Source of the DNA: Symbiodinium natans
Taxonomy: Eukaryota; Sar; Dinophyceae; Suessiales; Symbiodiniaceae
DNA: 64,000 nucleotides
NCBI GenBank assembly: GCA_905221605.1
Contig: CAJNDS010002817.1
Coordinates: 74,621-138,620, forward strand
Reading direction: 5' to 3'
A program made the position numbers and the translations under genes. Below, piece by piece: positions 32,312 to 43,000 of the stretch; within the stretch, counting starts at the first letter, position 1, and the number at the start of each line of letters is the position of its first letter. The notes below the pieces were generated by a model. It was not told the origin of the DNA. It did no database searches and was given only the letters and a program-made list of their open reading frames with translations.

Positions 32312-34484
32312 CGTGGCAGAGCAGAGTTTTCACCTGTGTGTAAAGAGTTTCACTGACGAAGCCTCCGGCTTATGACTTTGGCTCAAGTCGTGAGAAAAAG
32401 AGGGTTCAGCGCGCTGCTGCTGTGTTTTCACAAAGAAGGGGCTTCGAAGGCTTTGAAGGTAAGAGATGGGGGCATCTTCAGAAGGGTTCAGCAGTTGCGC
32501 CACGTTCAACAGCATGGCAACGCTTTTACACTGTGTGTGGTCTCTTGCCAGAAAACTTAAACCTGCTGGATAGACACGATTTTTTCGATAACATAAAGAC
32601 TCACACCGAAAAACAATGAAACAAGGTTCTCTTGAACATTTCTTGTCTTGAAGATAAGAGAGAAAGAATTCCCTTCGCGCTGAAGGTCTGAAGCCCCCCT
32701 TCGGCTTATGAGACGCGAAGGGGTCTTCGAAGGCTCAAAGCTTCGAAGAGAGGACGAAGCCCCTTCGAGCCTTTGATCTTCGTCTTCACCTTCAACCTTC
32801 GAAGCCTCTCCCTTCGTCCTTGCCTTCGAAGCCTTCGAAGCCCTTCCATTGAAGCCTTCAAAGCTTTTTCTCATTCTTCGAAACTTAAAGCAGACTCTGG
32901 AGATGCCCCCTTCGAAGCCCCTTCGTCCTCACCCTTCGAAGCCCCCCCCCTCTTTGTTGCCTTTGGACCTCGGCTTCTTGTTACCTTCGAAGTCTGCTTC
33001 TGCCGCTTCTGCCCCGGCCTCGTCTCAGGTTGTTGCGCAGGCTCTCTTCCGCCGAGCTTTGCGACCTGCCCGCAAGGTGCTGTTCCTTGAAGCCGGGCGC
33101 GCCCTCCGCCTCGGCGCTGCTGCCATTGTTGCAGCTGGTTTCAGTGATCTCAGTTTGGATCACGTTCGTTGTTCCGAAGCTGCATCTGCGGTGGAGCTTT
33201 CCACCACGCTGGATGATTTGGGTGATTCGATGCCCTGCAACCAAGAAGGCAGCGGGCTCTGCTCAAGTGTCGGCAAGGCTCGGCTCGAAGAAGAAGTTGC
33301 CCAGACCTGGCACAAACGTGGAGTGCCGACCAAGAGGAAGCTCGCGTCTGGGGCAGCCTTGTCAAGAGACCCTATGGGGATGACACCGGCCAGAGGTACG
33401 GCACCCACATTGCGAACACCAAGTACCTCGGACAGATCAAGATTGCCAGCTGGTTCCTATCAACCTCGGCAGCCAAAGGACCGCCGCCACCAAGGCCGGT
33501 GGGCTGGGTCACCTGGTGGGCCTCCACCACAACTCCGGTGGGGCCAGCAACTGCGGGCATGGAACTTGGTATCCAAGGCCCTTCGTGCCATCGGAGAAGC
33601 TCAGCTGGCCTTGAGGATTGGAAGTGTGGGCTAACTCCAATGTGGGCCCAAAGGTGGGCATTACAGGATTGGCTGAGAGCCCTCATGGACCAGGCTGAGA
33701 GCCGAGGTATTCACCCGGCTGATGTGGCAAGGCGTATTGTGGGCATGCTACGTGGCAGAGATGCAGTGCCACAGCAATTGCCGTTCGCAGCCGAGGTGGC
33801 CCGAGAGATGCTCAGGCCATTTCACTTGCAGATGGCTCCTGTTCAGGTATGGCTGAAGTTCCCGACGACACCTGACCCGGGAGCTGCGTACGTGGGAAAG
33901 GGACCCTGGATCTGGCACTTTTCAGCTGGACAAATACTTCTGCATTGCAAACACTGTGTACACAGTTGAAACTGGTCTTAACACCTGGTCTTTCAGTTTT
34001 GTTGGGCTCAGCTTGCTGCCTGGATGGTTTTCGATGGCTGAGTGCCTTGTGTGTCTTGCAGGCGATTGCGCTTTTCTGCGGGTATTCTGGGCAACGTTGT
34101 GTCCGTGGACACCAGAGGCCTGTATACAGTCCTTGGCTGTGTTTGGTGCGAGGTTATTGAATGGTCAGGACACCAGCAAGATGCGGGCTGGATCCTCATT
34201 GCACGGCTGGTCACTCGGTCACAGGACAACCATGAGTCCACGCGATCGGGCTGCTGCAGGTCACAAGGACCGCAACAAGATACCCCTCTTCAAGGGCGAC
34301 TTGCATGCCTTGGATGAGACCTGATGGGATGTGGCTTATGTTTAAATCTCCTCACCTTTTCTGGTACCTCATCTCTGCCTTGTGGAGGAATTCCCATGTG
34401 AAGTGGGACGGTTCGCATGTGGGTGGGCTGCTGCAGGCGACGACGCCTACGCCATATGACCAGGGCGCGGCCAGTTAGTCGGGC
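32312..34484 (+). other. Region between copia 2 and LINE ORF2; TTCGAAG repeats and broken frames
   Basis: 32430-32990 is rich in CTTCGAAG/CCTTCGAAGCC units like those left of copia 2. At 32375-32387 ACTTTGGCTCAAG again resembles the spliced-leader end. From about 32990 to 34330 several overlapping open frames (32849-33634, 33499-33969, 33956-34324) follow one another in different frames. This suggests a decayed protein gene, perhaps the LINE's first ORF. None shows a domain I recognise, so no product is assigned. Confidence 0.45.
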
Positions 34485-37400
34485 TTGTCGCAGGACACAG
34501 ACGCAGAGCAAATACCTCTTCGTGCGGTCTTGTCAACTGTTCGTCATGCTGATGTGGCATTTCAGTACTTGGTGGATCGACTTTTGGCGCAGCCTTTTCC
34601 TTATCGTGTCATTCTATCCCGAGACTGTACTCCATATGCCGACGTCATCCAGGCGCGAACAGCAATTCATGTCTTTGTCCGATCTAAATCAACATTTTGT
34701 GCTGTCCTACCTCCTGGACGTATACAAAGTTCGAGTCATGTCGGTCCCAAGTCCGACATGGGTCCCTGTCCAGCTACGGGTCGAGGATCACTTCGGTGGT
34801 TCCTGTGGCTCTTTCTTTGGTGGTGGATTGTGGTGGGGGCCCAAGGAGCGAGGGTTGTCGGATCTTCCGTCGATCCGGCGGGAGCAAGTTCACTTGCTGT
34901 GACAGGCTCCGAGATGGTTGCAAAGCCAGACGGAAAGCGTGTTATGAAGTCAGTGGCCCAGAAGCGTGCCTATCGTCGTGCATGTCTTCGGGCGACACGA
35001 GCTGGTCCCAATGGGGCCACGTGGTATCGAGGCAAATGGATGACTGCCAGGGCCTTGCAGGCTCAAAAGATTTCTTCAGCTGGGGTGTCCTTCACTAGCC
35101 AAGCGAGCAGAAAGCCAATCAAGGTTCCACAACTTCAACTTCCGAGGTGGCCGCCTCGGACAGGCGCCGAATGTCTTCATGAAGAAATGCCTCCCCGAAA
35201 AGCCGGCTCGGTTAATATCCTGAGTGTTAATCTGGGGGGCATCACATTGGAGCTATACGATGAATTCTGCCGATGGTTGGAGACAGAGACCACCATAGCC
35301 AATATAGACATCATCTGTGTGCAAGAAACCTGGAGGCTCACAAGTGATTACATTCTTCCGCACTGGTCGTGGCTCAGCTCTGGGGCGGAACCTGTCTCAG
35401 GACAGGGTGTTGCCGTCCTTGTGAATACAGCATATGCAGACACGGCAGTCCTGCGAACCAGGGAGATTCGAGTTGGCCGCATTCTTCAGGTTCAAATGCC
35501 TGTCAAAGATGACAAACAAGGACGCCTTCTCAATGTCGTGTGTGTGTATGTGCCTTCTAAAGTTTCAGAATCACAGTATGTCTATGAGAAACGTGCTGCT
35601 GTTTGGTCGGCGCTGGATAAGTTTCTGGCATCTGTACCAGCTCGTCATTTCTTATGCGTTGCTGGTGATTTCAACACGGATCTCCAACAGGATGCGCCCT
35701 TTGTGGGTTGTACATTTCAATGGAAAGGGCACTCCCGTGCCCCAGCCAGGGACCAATCCACTTTCCAAAATCTGTTGCGTGCCCACTCCTTGCATGCTAT
35801 GAATACTTGGAAGCATGAGGCGACGTATCTTGACCACCAAGGAAGCAGATCACGCGTCGACTACATCCTGACGAGGTCCAACACTGCCAAGGGACACAAA
35901 TCTGAGACGATGCCTCAGCTACACTTTGCTTCGTGGCGGGAGGGTGGCAGACACCTCGCCCTGATTGGGAGGATTGATCTCACGTCATGGCGGAATCTCC
36001 GCTCCCGTGAGGTCAACAACTTTCAATACGATAAACTTGCCTTGGTGCGTGCCTGTCAACCGGGGCCTGAACAAGATCGACTGAAACAGGCGTTGGTGCC
36101 TCATCTATTGCTGCTTTATTCTGGACCCCCACCGAGTCGCGTGGAGGCCCTGCTCCGTCAACTGTGTGCTGAAACCTTTCCGGCAAAGCCAGCGACTTCT
36201 AGCCTACAATGGCAAAATCCGGAGGTGATGCATGATTTGGAGCGGACATGGACGATAAGGCGGGCGATTGATGCAACTCGCATTGCACCCTTGCCTCTAC
36301 TGCGCAAGGCGTTTCAGATATGGAGACTCAAGAAGCAACTACGTCTGAGGGTGAAGGAGCTCAAAAAGGCCAGTCGGCAGAGACGGAGGAAGCACTGGAC
36401 TCAACAGCTGGAGGAGGCCGAGAAGGCACGGGATGCCAAGGATGCGTATCGTTTCTTCCGTGTCATTACGACTTTGGCCCCTAGGAGGCCTATGGAGCGG
36501 GTTCAATTGCGTGATGAGCAAGGACGCATTATGACGCCGGAGCAGGAGGACAAGGCCTTGGCGGCCTACTGGAACACCATCTACGGCAGGCCCACCGTGA
36601 AACAGCGAGCCTGGACTCTACAGGAGGGAATTTCCATTCGACAGGAGGAAATCTACCAGGCTCTTCGTCAGCTGAAGGCTCGCAAGGCGGTCTCGCCAGG
36701 GCTTGCTCCGGCAGCGGCCTGGAAGGCGCTGGCGGCAGAGATGTCAGAGTATTTAGCCGGATTTGTGCAGCAGCATTGGCAGCAGCTCTTGCCAACTTCC
36801 TGGACCACCACGTCGCTGATTTTCCTGCCCAAGGCTGGAAAGACCATTAAACAGCCCAAGGACTTACGTCCCATTGCTCTACAGTCGGCGGCATCCAAGG
36901 CGATCACGACCGTCGTGAAGTGGCGGATTACACCATCCTTCCTGGAGGCTATGCATGTTCTTCCTCAGTATGCCTATGTTCGGGGGCGCAGTACGGTGGA
37001 GGCGATAGCGAGAGTGGCTGCACATTGCTCCTCTGTCCGACGTTTGGTCAAACAGCAGTCCATGACCATTCACGACAAGTTTGCGGGAGCAGTTTCTAAG
37101 GAGTGTGTGGGAGGGGCCCAGCTGAGCATTGACTTGTCGAAGGCCTTCGATTTGCTGCCTCGTAGTGTGTTACAGGAAATTTTGTCCACCACCGACCTCA
37201 CGGCTGACGAGCAGGCGCTGATTATGCAGTGGCATCAGCAAGGCCGATATCGCATTCGGAGTCGTGGCAGTGAGGAAGCCCAACACATTGATCTTCAGTG
37301 TGGTGTTCGTCAAGGGGATGTGCTATCGCCGTATCTCTGGGGGTTGTTTACTGCTTACTTGGCGAAGGCCTTGGATGCAGAGAATGGAAGCGGCTGGACT

Positions 37401-38048
37401 GCCAGCAATGGTACCTTGTACGCTGATGATATGCACTACAAATGGGAATTTTCCAAAGTTGAACACATGCAAAAGATGCGACAGGATGTCCAAAATATCT
37501 TTGCTGTCCTCCGACGACTGGGTATGCAGGCCAATCCGGAGAAAAGTGCATTCCTCATCAGTGTGCGGGGCACGCAGGCGAAGAAATGGGTTCGTCGCTT
37601 TGTTCGGAAAGACAAACAACAGGTGCGCCACTTTCACTTCGGAGGTGGAATAGATGACCGGGTGCCGGTTGCTGAGTCCTTTACCTATCTTGGGGCGGTC
37701 TTGTCTTACAACAACTTTGAACTGGAGACCATGAAGCACAGGCTGGGGGTGGCGGCAGGCCACCATGACAGGCTTCGAAAGATCCTGCATGCCAAGCGGG
37801 TTCTCAGTGTCAAAGTGCGATATCGTCTGTGGCAGGTAATGGTACAGACAGCGCAGTTGTACGCCTTGGAGGCAGTTGGGGTTACACCGGAAGGCGCCAA
37901 AATGTTGCATGTACAAACCCTGAGACATCTACGTGGAATCTTCGGCTCGGCTAGACATGTGGATGGGCTCTCAGATCATGCGTTTCTCAGCAAGTATGAT
38001 TTGCCGGACAGCACATATGGTTCGCAGGCGCAGTGCTACGCTGTGTGA
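34485..38048 (+). CDS. LINE ORF2: AP endonuclease and reverse transcriptase
   Basis: A 1187-aa frame; the likely start is the Met near residue 144 (MVAKPDGKRVMKSV), since the upstream part is not protein-like. A basic KRAYRRACLRATR segment precedes an exonuclease-endonuclease-phosphatase domain (about 245-495) with VNLGG, VQETW (Glu), AGDFNTD (Asp/Asn), SRVDYIL (Asp) and HLALIG (His). Reverse transcriptase (about 770-1010) shows KDLRPIAL, SIDLSKAFD, GVRQGDVLSPYLW and the catalytic LYADDMHY, then a thumb-like region with FTYLGAVLS. This is the APE-LINE layout, carrying out target-primed reverse transcription. The frame breaks near 38015 and its continuation lies in the next frame. Confidence 0.9.
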   Translation: MSQDTDAEQIPLRAVLSTVRHADVAFQYLVDRLLAQPFPYRVILSRDCTPYADVIQARTAIHVFVRSKSTFCAVLPPGRIQSSSHVGPKSDMGPCPATGRGSLRWFLWLFLWWWIVVGAQGARVVGSSVDPAGASSLAVTGSEMVAKPDGKRVMKSVAQKRAYRRACLRATRAGPNGATWYRGKWMTARALQAQKISSAGVSFTSQASRKPIKVPQLQLPRWPPRTGAECLHEEMPPRKAGSVNILSVNLGGITLELYDEFCRWLETETTIANIDIICVQETWRLTSDYILPHWSWLSSGAEPVSGQGVAVLVNTAYADTAVLRTREIRVGRILQVQMPVKDDKQGRLLNVVCVYVPSKVSESQYVYEKRAAVWSALDKFLASVPARHFLCVAGDFNTDLQQDAPFVGCTFQWKGHSRAPARDQSTFQNLLRAHSLHAMNTWKHEATYLDHQGSRSRVDYILTRSNTAKGHKSETMPQLHFASWREGGRHLALIGRIDLTSWRNLRSREVNNFQYDKLALVRACQPGPEQDRLKQALVPHLLLLYSGPPPSRVEALLRQLCAETFPAKPATSSLQWQNPEVMHDLERTWTIRRAIDATRIAPLPLLRKAFQIWRLKKQLRLRVKELKKASRQRRRKHWTQQLEEAEKARDAKDAYRFFRVITTLAPRRPMERVQLRDEQGRIMTPEQEDKALAAYWNTIYGRPTVKQRAWTLQEGISIRQEEIYQALRQLKARKAVSPGLAPAAAWKALAAEMSEYLAGFVQQHWQQLLPTSWTTTSLIFLPKAGKTIKQPKDLRPIALQSAASKAITTVVKWRITPSFLEAMHVLPQYAYVRGRSTVEAIARVAAHCSSVRRLVKQQSMTIHDKFAGAVSKECVGGAQLSIDLSKAFDLLPRSVLQEILSTTDLTADEQALIMQWHQQGRYRIRSRGSEEAQHIDLQCGVRQGDVLSPYLWGLFTAYLAKALDAENGSGWTASNGTLYADDMHYKWEFSKVEHMQKMRQDVQNIFAVLRRLGMQANPEKSAFLISVRGTQAKKWVRRFVRKDKQQVRHFHFGGGIDDRVPVAESFTYLGAVLSYNNFELETMKHRLGVAAGHHDRLRKILHAKRVLSVKVRYRLWQVMVQTAQLYALEAVGVTPEGAKMLHVQTLRHLRGIFGSARHVDGLSDHAFLSKYDLPDSTYGSQAQCYAV

Positions 38049-38835
38049 CAGGCTGAAGGATCAGACCCTAGATCCACCGTGCTTTGATAGAGTCTCCATC
38101 TTGGCGTTTGCTACGGCAATTGAAGCGGCTCTACCTGAGGCGTACGTGGCCAAGACCAGAATGGAGCCCTCTAAAGATGTGGCGATGGCCTTTGCTTGTA
38201 GCCAGTGTGATCTCCGATTTGGAACGCTGCATGACTTGAAGACGCATGAGGGAAAGGCGCATGGAATCATCAAGGCCCGAGTGGAGGTGACCAAGAACGA
38301 GCACGGCATCAACGGCATGCCAATCTGTCGACATTGTGGGGAAAAGTTTTCTAAATGGAACACTCTCTCCAGACATGTGGCCAGGCAAGGCTGCCCGGCT
38401 CTTCAACAAGGACAGGTGGACGCTGCGGTGAAGGCGATGCTCATCACTGAACAAAGGCCTGCTTTGGAACGTCCGGAAGTTGTCAGTTGCATCAAGCAAG
38501 AGGGTTGGGCTGGTCTCCTGCAAAACAAAGCTTTGTGTGCTGAGCTCAAACAGCGCTGTGCAGTGTGTTACCAATGGATCGTGGCAACGAACGGCATTCG
38601 CTCACATATCCGCAAGGAGCATGGCACTTCTTTTCAGCAACATGAGGCTACGATCAAACAACACCAAAAACTTTGGAGACAAGCCATACAGTCCCCGTGC
38701 CAAGTGTGTGGTGCAGCGGTTGTTGATCGGCCTCAGCATGCAGGCTCCTGTTCCGTTCTGCTTCAGCTGATGTACATGTCACTACTGCTTGTGGGACATT
38801 GCAAAGAGGGCACACCCTTGGCAGTGACAGGATCC
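37933..38835 (+). pseudogene. LINE ORF2 continuation with zinc fingers, frameshifted
   Basis: The real continuation of ORF2 enters this frame near 38020 (MVRRRSATLCDRLKDQ). It contains C2H2-like fingers: CSQCDLRFGTLHDLKTHEGKAH, then CRHCGEKFSKWNTLSRHV, then CAVCYQW with H-x5-H, then CQVCGAAVV. Such fingers downstream of RT are common in LINE proteins and are thought to help nucleic-acid binding. A single indel in GACAGCACATATGG would account for the break. Sequence after about residue 300 is a shadow of the next frame. Confidence 0.7.
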
Positions 38836-38836
38836 G

Positions 38837-39293
38837 GTGAAGCAGGAAATGGAACTCTTCGGCAGTCTTCTGCCAGCCTTCGGGGGGAAGCCGGCGGAGG
38901 CGGTGGAGGGGCAATCCAGCGCAGCGGCCAGGCCCAAAAGACGACGAACGCAGGACGAAAGCTCCAACTCGAGCAAGGGAAAGGGTGGTGGGAAAGGTGG
39001 AGGAAAAGGGAAGAAGAAGGACGGCAAGGATCTGCAGCTCAAGGAGGTGGTGGCCATACTGTCCTCTCTAACTCTGCAGCATGTGGATCAGGTGAGCCGC
39101 ATCCAGCTGGACACAGGCTTCCTGATGACGATGAAAAACACTGATCAGCCGGAATGCATGCTACCGGTGATGTTCAAAATCAGTGCGGAGTGGAAGCGCA
39201 TCAAAGCCGAGGAACCCCAGAAGCTGGACAAGCCGCTCCGGGTCACGATGATGGTATGCCTGCTCAACGAGCTCAAAGCCAGGGCCCTCAAGG
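38837..39293 (+). pseudogene. LINE ORF segment, 5' half, interrupted by the PLV
   Basis: The frame reads MELFGSLLPAFGGKPAEAVE, a basic Gly/Lys tract (GKGGGKGGGKGKKKDGK) and a helical domain (LKEVVAILSSLTLQHVDQV) up to ARALK, where the virus-like element begins. Its first codons after the junction come from the element end and lead to a stop at 39356-39358. The protein continues at 60214 in matching frame. The domain is unknown. The listed start uses GTG; Met is four residues later, and the true start lies upstream in the broken frame. Confidence 0.7.
39288..39293. repeat. Target-site duplication, left copy
   Basis: TCAAGG directly before the element end AGTTAGGTCAGGG. Matches 60208-60213. 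Six bases is the size made by Polinton-type integrases. Confidence 0.85.
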
Positions 39294-39683
39294 AGTTAGG
39301 TCAGGGTATGCCCCACTTTTTTTTACACCCGCTCAACCCTCATTCGTTTTTTCCCTAGGGGGGGATATACGTTTTCAACATTTCAATAATTTTTTGCTCA
39401 TTTTTGACATCCGATCCTCAACCGTTCCTCGCAAAAAATCTCAATAAAAAATCAATAATTTTATGATAAAAAATATTAAAAATTTCATCATAAAATTTTC
39501 CAAAATTTTCATAAAAATAATATTTCAAAATTTTCATCATAAAAATCTTTCAAAAAATGTTTGTTGAAAAATTGCATTTTGTAAAATATCTTTGTAAAAA
39601 ATCCTTGTAAAATTTGTTTCACAAATTTCAGCATAAATTTTTATCAAAATTTATTGTAAAAAATCTTTGTAAAAAATCTAAAC
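39294..39683 (+). repeat. PLV left terminal inverted repeat
   Basis: About 390 bp matching the reverse complement of 59757-60207. The outer part has GGGTATGCCCC, then CCTAGGGGGGG; the inner part is A/T with repeated TTGTAAAAAATC. It ends at AAATCTAAAC, next to the stop of the first gene. Confidence 0.92.
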
Positions 39684-39995
39684 ATATTTATCGCCCTCCT
39701 TTACAACCTTGTAATATTCCATTGTTTCCGGTTTAGGCTGTAAAATTGCTCCTTCGTTTAATTTCTTGATATAGGCGTTTCTTTTGTTTGTATATGATGC
39801 TTCGGTATTTAAATTGCTTGTTCTGGATTTAGGTTTTTCACTAATAGCCTCAATTTTTTCTAACATCAAATCCATTTTACGATGCACCTCTGAAATCATA
39901 TCATAAACCTTTTCATTAAATTCTTGCGCTTCTTCCTCCTTCGGTTTTTCTACTATGGTTTCCTCTTTAACCACCTTGGTTTTACTAACCGGCAT
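39678..39995 (-). CDS. Small coiled-coil PLV protein
   Basis: A 105-aa protein with an acidic/lysine-rich N-terminus (VVKEETIVEKPKEEEAQ), a helical stretch likely to form a coiled coil (VYDMISEVHRKMDLMLEKIE) and a C-terminal segment beginning NKRNAYIKKLNEG. No family recognised. It abuts the left inverted repeat. Upstream of its start lies TATA-like TATATACAATATAATA and an AAAAGTTTT/AAAACTTTT inverted repeat. Confidence 0.65.
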   Translation of the reverse strand: MPVSKTKVVKEETIVEKPKEEEAQEFNEKVYDMISEVHRKMDLMLEKIEAISEKPKSRTSNLNTEASYTNKRNAYIKKLNEGAILQPKPETMEYYKVVKEGDKYV

Positions 39996-40009
39996 ATATA
40001 CAATATAAT

Positions 40010-40050
40010 ATAAAAGTTTTTTTTAAAACTAAATCTTTTTAAAACTTTTC
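40010..40050 (-). promoter_or_regulatory. Upstream hairpin of the 39678-39995 gene
   Basis: AAAAGTTTT and AAAACTTTT face each other around an A/T loop, with TATATA between the hairpin and the start codon. A looser version of the hairpin-TATA signal found at other genes of the element. Confidence 0.4.
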
Positions 40051-43000
40051 CTTGTCGCTCATACAGCAGTTGCACTTTTTGCAATATGCTATGCAGTTGC
40101 TTATCGTGTGAGTTTGGTCGTTAAATTTTCTTTGCGCCGTCAGGTTCGTTCTTATATTTCCGTTTATTGACGTTACATAAAAATCTACATTGCATAATTC
40201 GCACCTTCCATTCAATCTATCTAATAACCAATCTGCTGTAATATAGTTTTTATGGTCGATTTTCCTTTTAGCTTTTCTGTCTTGCTCCTTATATCCCTCT
40301 ACCTTTCTTTTCAAATAGTTGTAAATACAGTTTTTATTAAAATCGTCGTCATCATCATCATATTTATAAAAGCTCACATTATTTAAATCAGTTGCCCTCG
40401 TGATCGCTGTCCATATCCAATTCTTATCTACCAAACAATGGTTGTAATCAAATATTGTTATACCTCCTTCGATGCTGGAACCTTGGACACTGTGGCAGGT
40501 ATAACAATAATTAAATATAAAATGCTTCCTCAACATATCTAACGGCAATTTTTGTATTTTCTTATCGTGCTCGTCTTCCAACACCACCATATTTTCAATG
40601 ATGTTTAAAATCTTGTATTTAAAATTTACTTGAAATTTATATTCTGTTGATTTTAAATACTCTCTGCATATCATCACCTCACCTACTTCATACTCGCCCT
40701 TTCTATTCTGCTTTTTTCTTATTTGGTTTGCTACTTCCTTGCAGGTGTCGTTCAAATATGCTACATTATTTTCGTTTAGGTTCATATCGGAAGTGTATTT
40801 GAAATATTTTTCTACTAACTCTCTGACCTTAATATTATTTTCAAAAATGTCAATATAAATATTTTCTAATTTTTTCCTGTCTTCCTCTTTTCTTAACCTC
40901 TTACAAACTTTCAAATAAATATTATATTTAAAAATTTTATCCACACAATTATCAGCATATTCTTCGTGCTCTTGTAAATTTGTTAATTCCGATACTGGTT
41001 TTAATTGCTTACCATCTCCTGTTGCCACTATTATTTTATCTTGGTTGTTTTCAACAAACTCCCTAATTCTATTCAATACCCTTAAACCATTAAAATAAAT
41101 CTCGTCAAACACTATAACATCATAACCGGAATAATCAAACTTTTCTAACTTCTCGTCCCCGACTGCTATGGAAAAAAACTTATTAACTGTTACCGCTTCC
41201 TTTCCGTATTTTTGGACTAGCTTATTTGTAGGACATACAAATAAAACATTCATTCCCATTCGCGCCATTTTTTCACAAATATAACTTTTTCCGGATCCTG
41301 CATATTTTGCCCTGATCATAACGTGTTTAGCGCTAATAACTTTTTCTATGATATTTGTTGTATCATATTCGTCCTTAATTTTTATTGCTGTATTCTTGTA
41401 GATGGGGATTTTATCCAGTTCGTTCTTTTTCCTTTGATATGTTTCACTCGGCAGTTTTACTTCCTCTCCTTCTTTATTCGTTCTCCATTCTCCGATACCA
41501 GCTTTCATTTCTAATACTTCCTTTGCTTTTTCCACATCTTCGGATTTAATAACAAATGCATCTGTTTTTACACTGACTGCCTTTATAGAATTTTTCCTCA
41601 ATTTATTATAATCCTGACACATTTTAAAATTATGATCTTGAAGCAACAGCTCCTTTATGTAAATAAAACCGTTGTTTAATGTTGCCTTGTCTGAAACATT
41701 AACTAAATAATATTCCATACCTTCTTCTTCGGTTGTCTGTATTTGTATAGAAAAATCATCATTTTCTTTATCACCTTCATAAGTTGTTTCGTTTCTACAT
41801 TCCATTTCTGTTATTTTGTGAATTTTACCTCCGTGCCTTACTTGAAAATCCGATGCCTCCCTAATGTTCTTAAAGACGATGCTTTTTTGATCAGTGCTAC
41901 CCGTTTTTTCCAAAAGTCCGATATTGACATTTACAATAAGTTTTTTAATCAGTTTATCCAGTTCCTCTTCGTCGCTAATATTTTTGTTCCATAATTCTTT
42001 TACATAATCGTTATAATTTACCTCGTGAATAAAGGATGGTGTCTTATAATACAATATGTTCAGTTTATTAGTGTCAATTTGTTTCAAATATTTTCCATAA
42101 ATCAGGTTATACCTCTTGTTAAACATTAAAAAGGTGCTGGGTTTTACAATTCCACAGTGGCTACAATCTTCAACGAAAAATAAAGTGTAGTCTGACATCG
42201 TGTTAAAATCCATCTCTTTAAACCATTTTCTCCAAACATCGAACTGATTGAAAACCGGCACCTGTGTAATCCCTACTAGTCTGCTTGTGTAAGCTTTGGT
42301 TATGTCAATCTCGGTTAGGTTTTTTGGTATGGAACCCTTGTCTGTGAAAAGTCCTGCTGGCGGTATGGTTTTTGCTTCGTGGTAAATTTCCAAATCCACT
42401 TTGTTATAAAACGACTTGTGCAATGGATTAAACAGACTCTTGTTAAAATGAAACATTGCATCGTTCATATTGTTGTATGTTTTTTCGTTATCAACTGCGA
42501 TACATCCATCAGACGAGTCTTTAATCAGATTTTGGGTTTTTATTATAAAGGTGGTTTTTTTAAGTTTCATTTTTATTTGTGTTATGATGCCTGCTTGAAA
42601 TCTGATCTGTGGCTCATATCTAGCATTCACTAGTTCAAAAAATATCTCTGTCAAATTGTTTAACTCGGGCACTAAATGAATAGTTTTCGGCTCTTTATCT
42701 TTACTGACCATTTTTAAAATGTCGTGTGTGTCTCTGAACATTTTAAACTCGGGTGGCTCTTCTTTTTCGTTTAAATGGTAGTCCGTGGAGGCTTTCACCA
42801 GTGGTCTTTCTTCTTCTTCGTTTTGTTTATGTTCTATACTTTTTAGATCGTTATTTATGGTGTATATATGGCTGTTTTTTACTATGGCATAAAACGGCTT
42901 TATTCTTCGTTTGTTGTGCTCGGGCTCGTGTTTGTAAATCAGTTTGTTGAAGCTGTTGTAAATTCTAGCTGGTATTTTGAATGCCTTAAATACCTTATCC

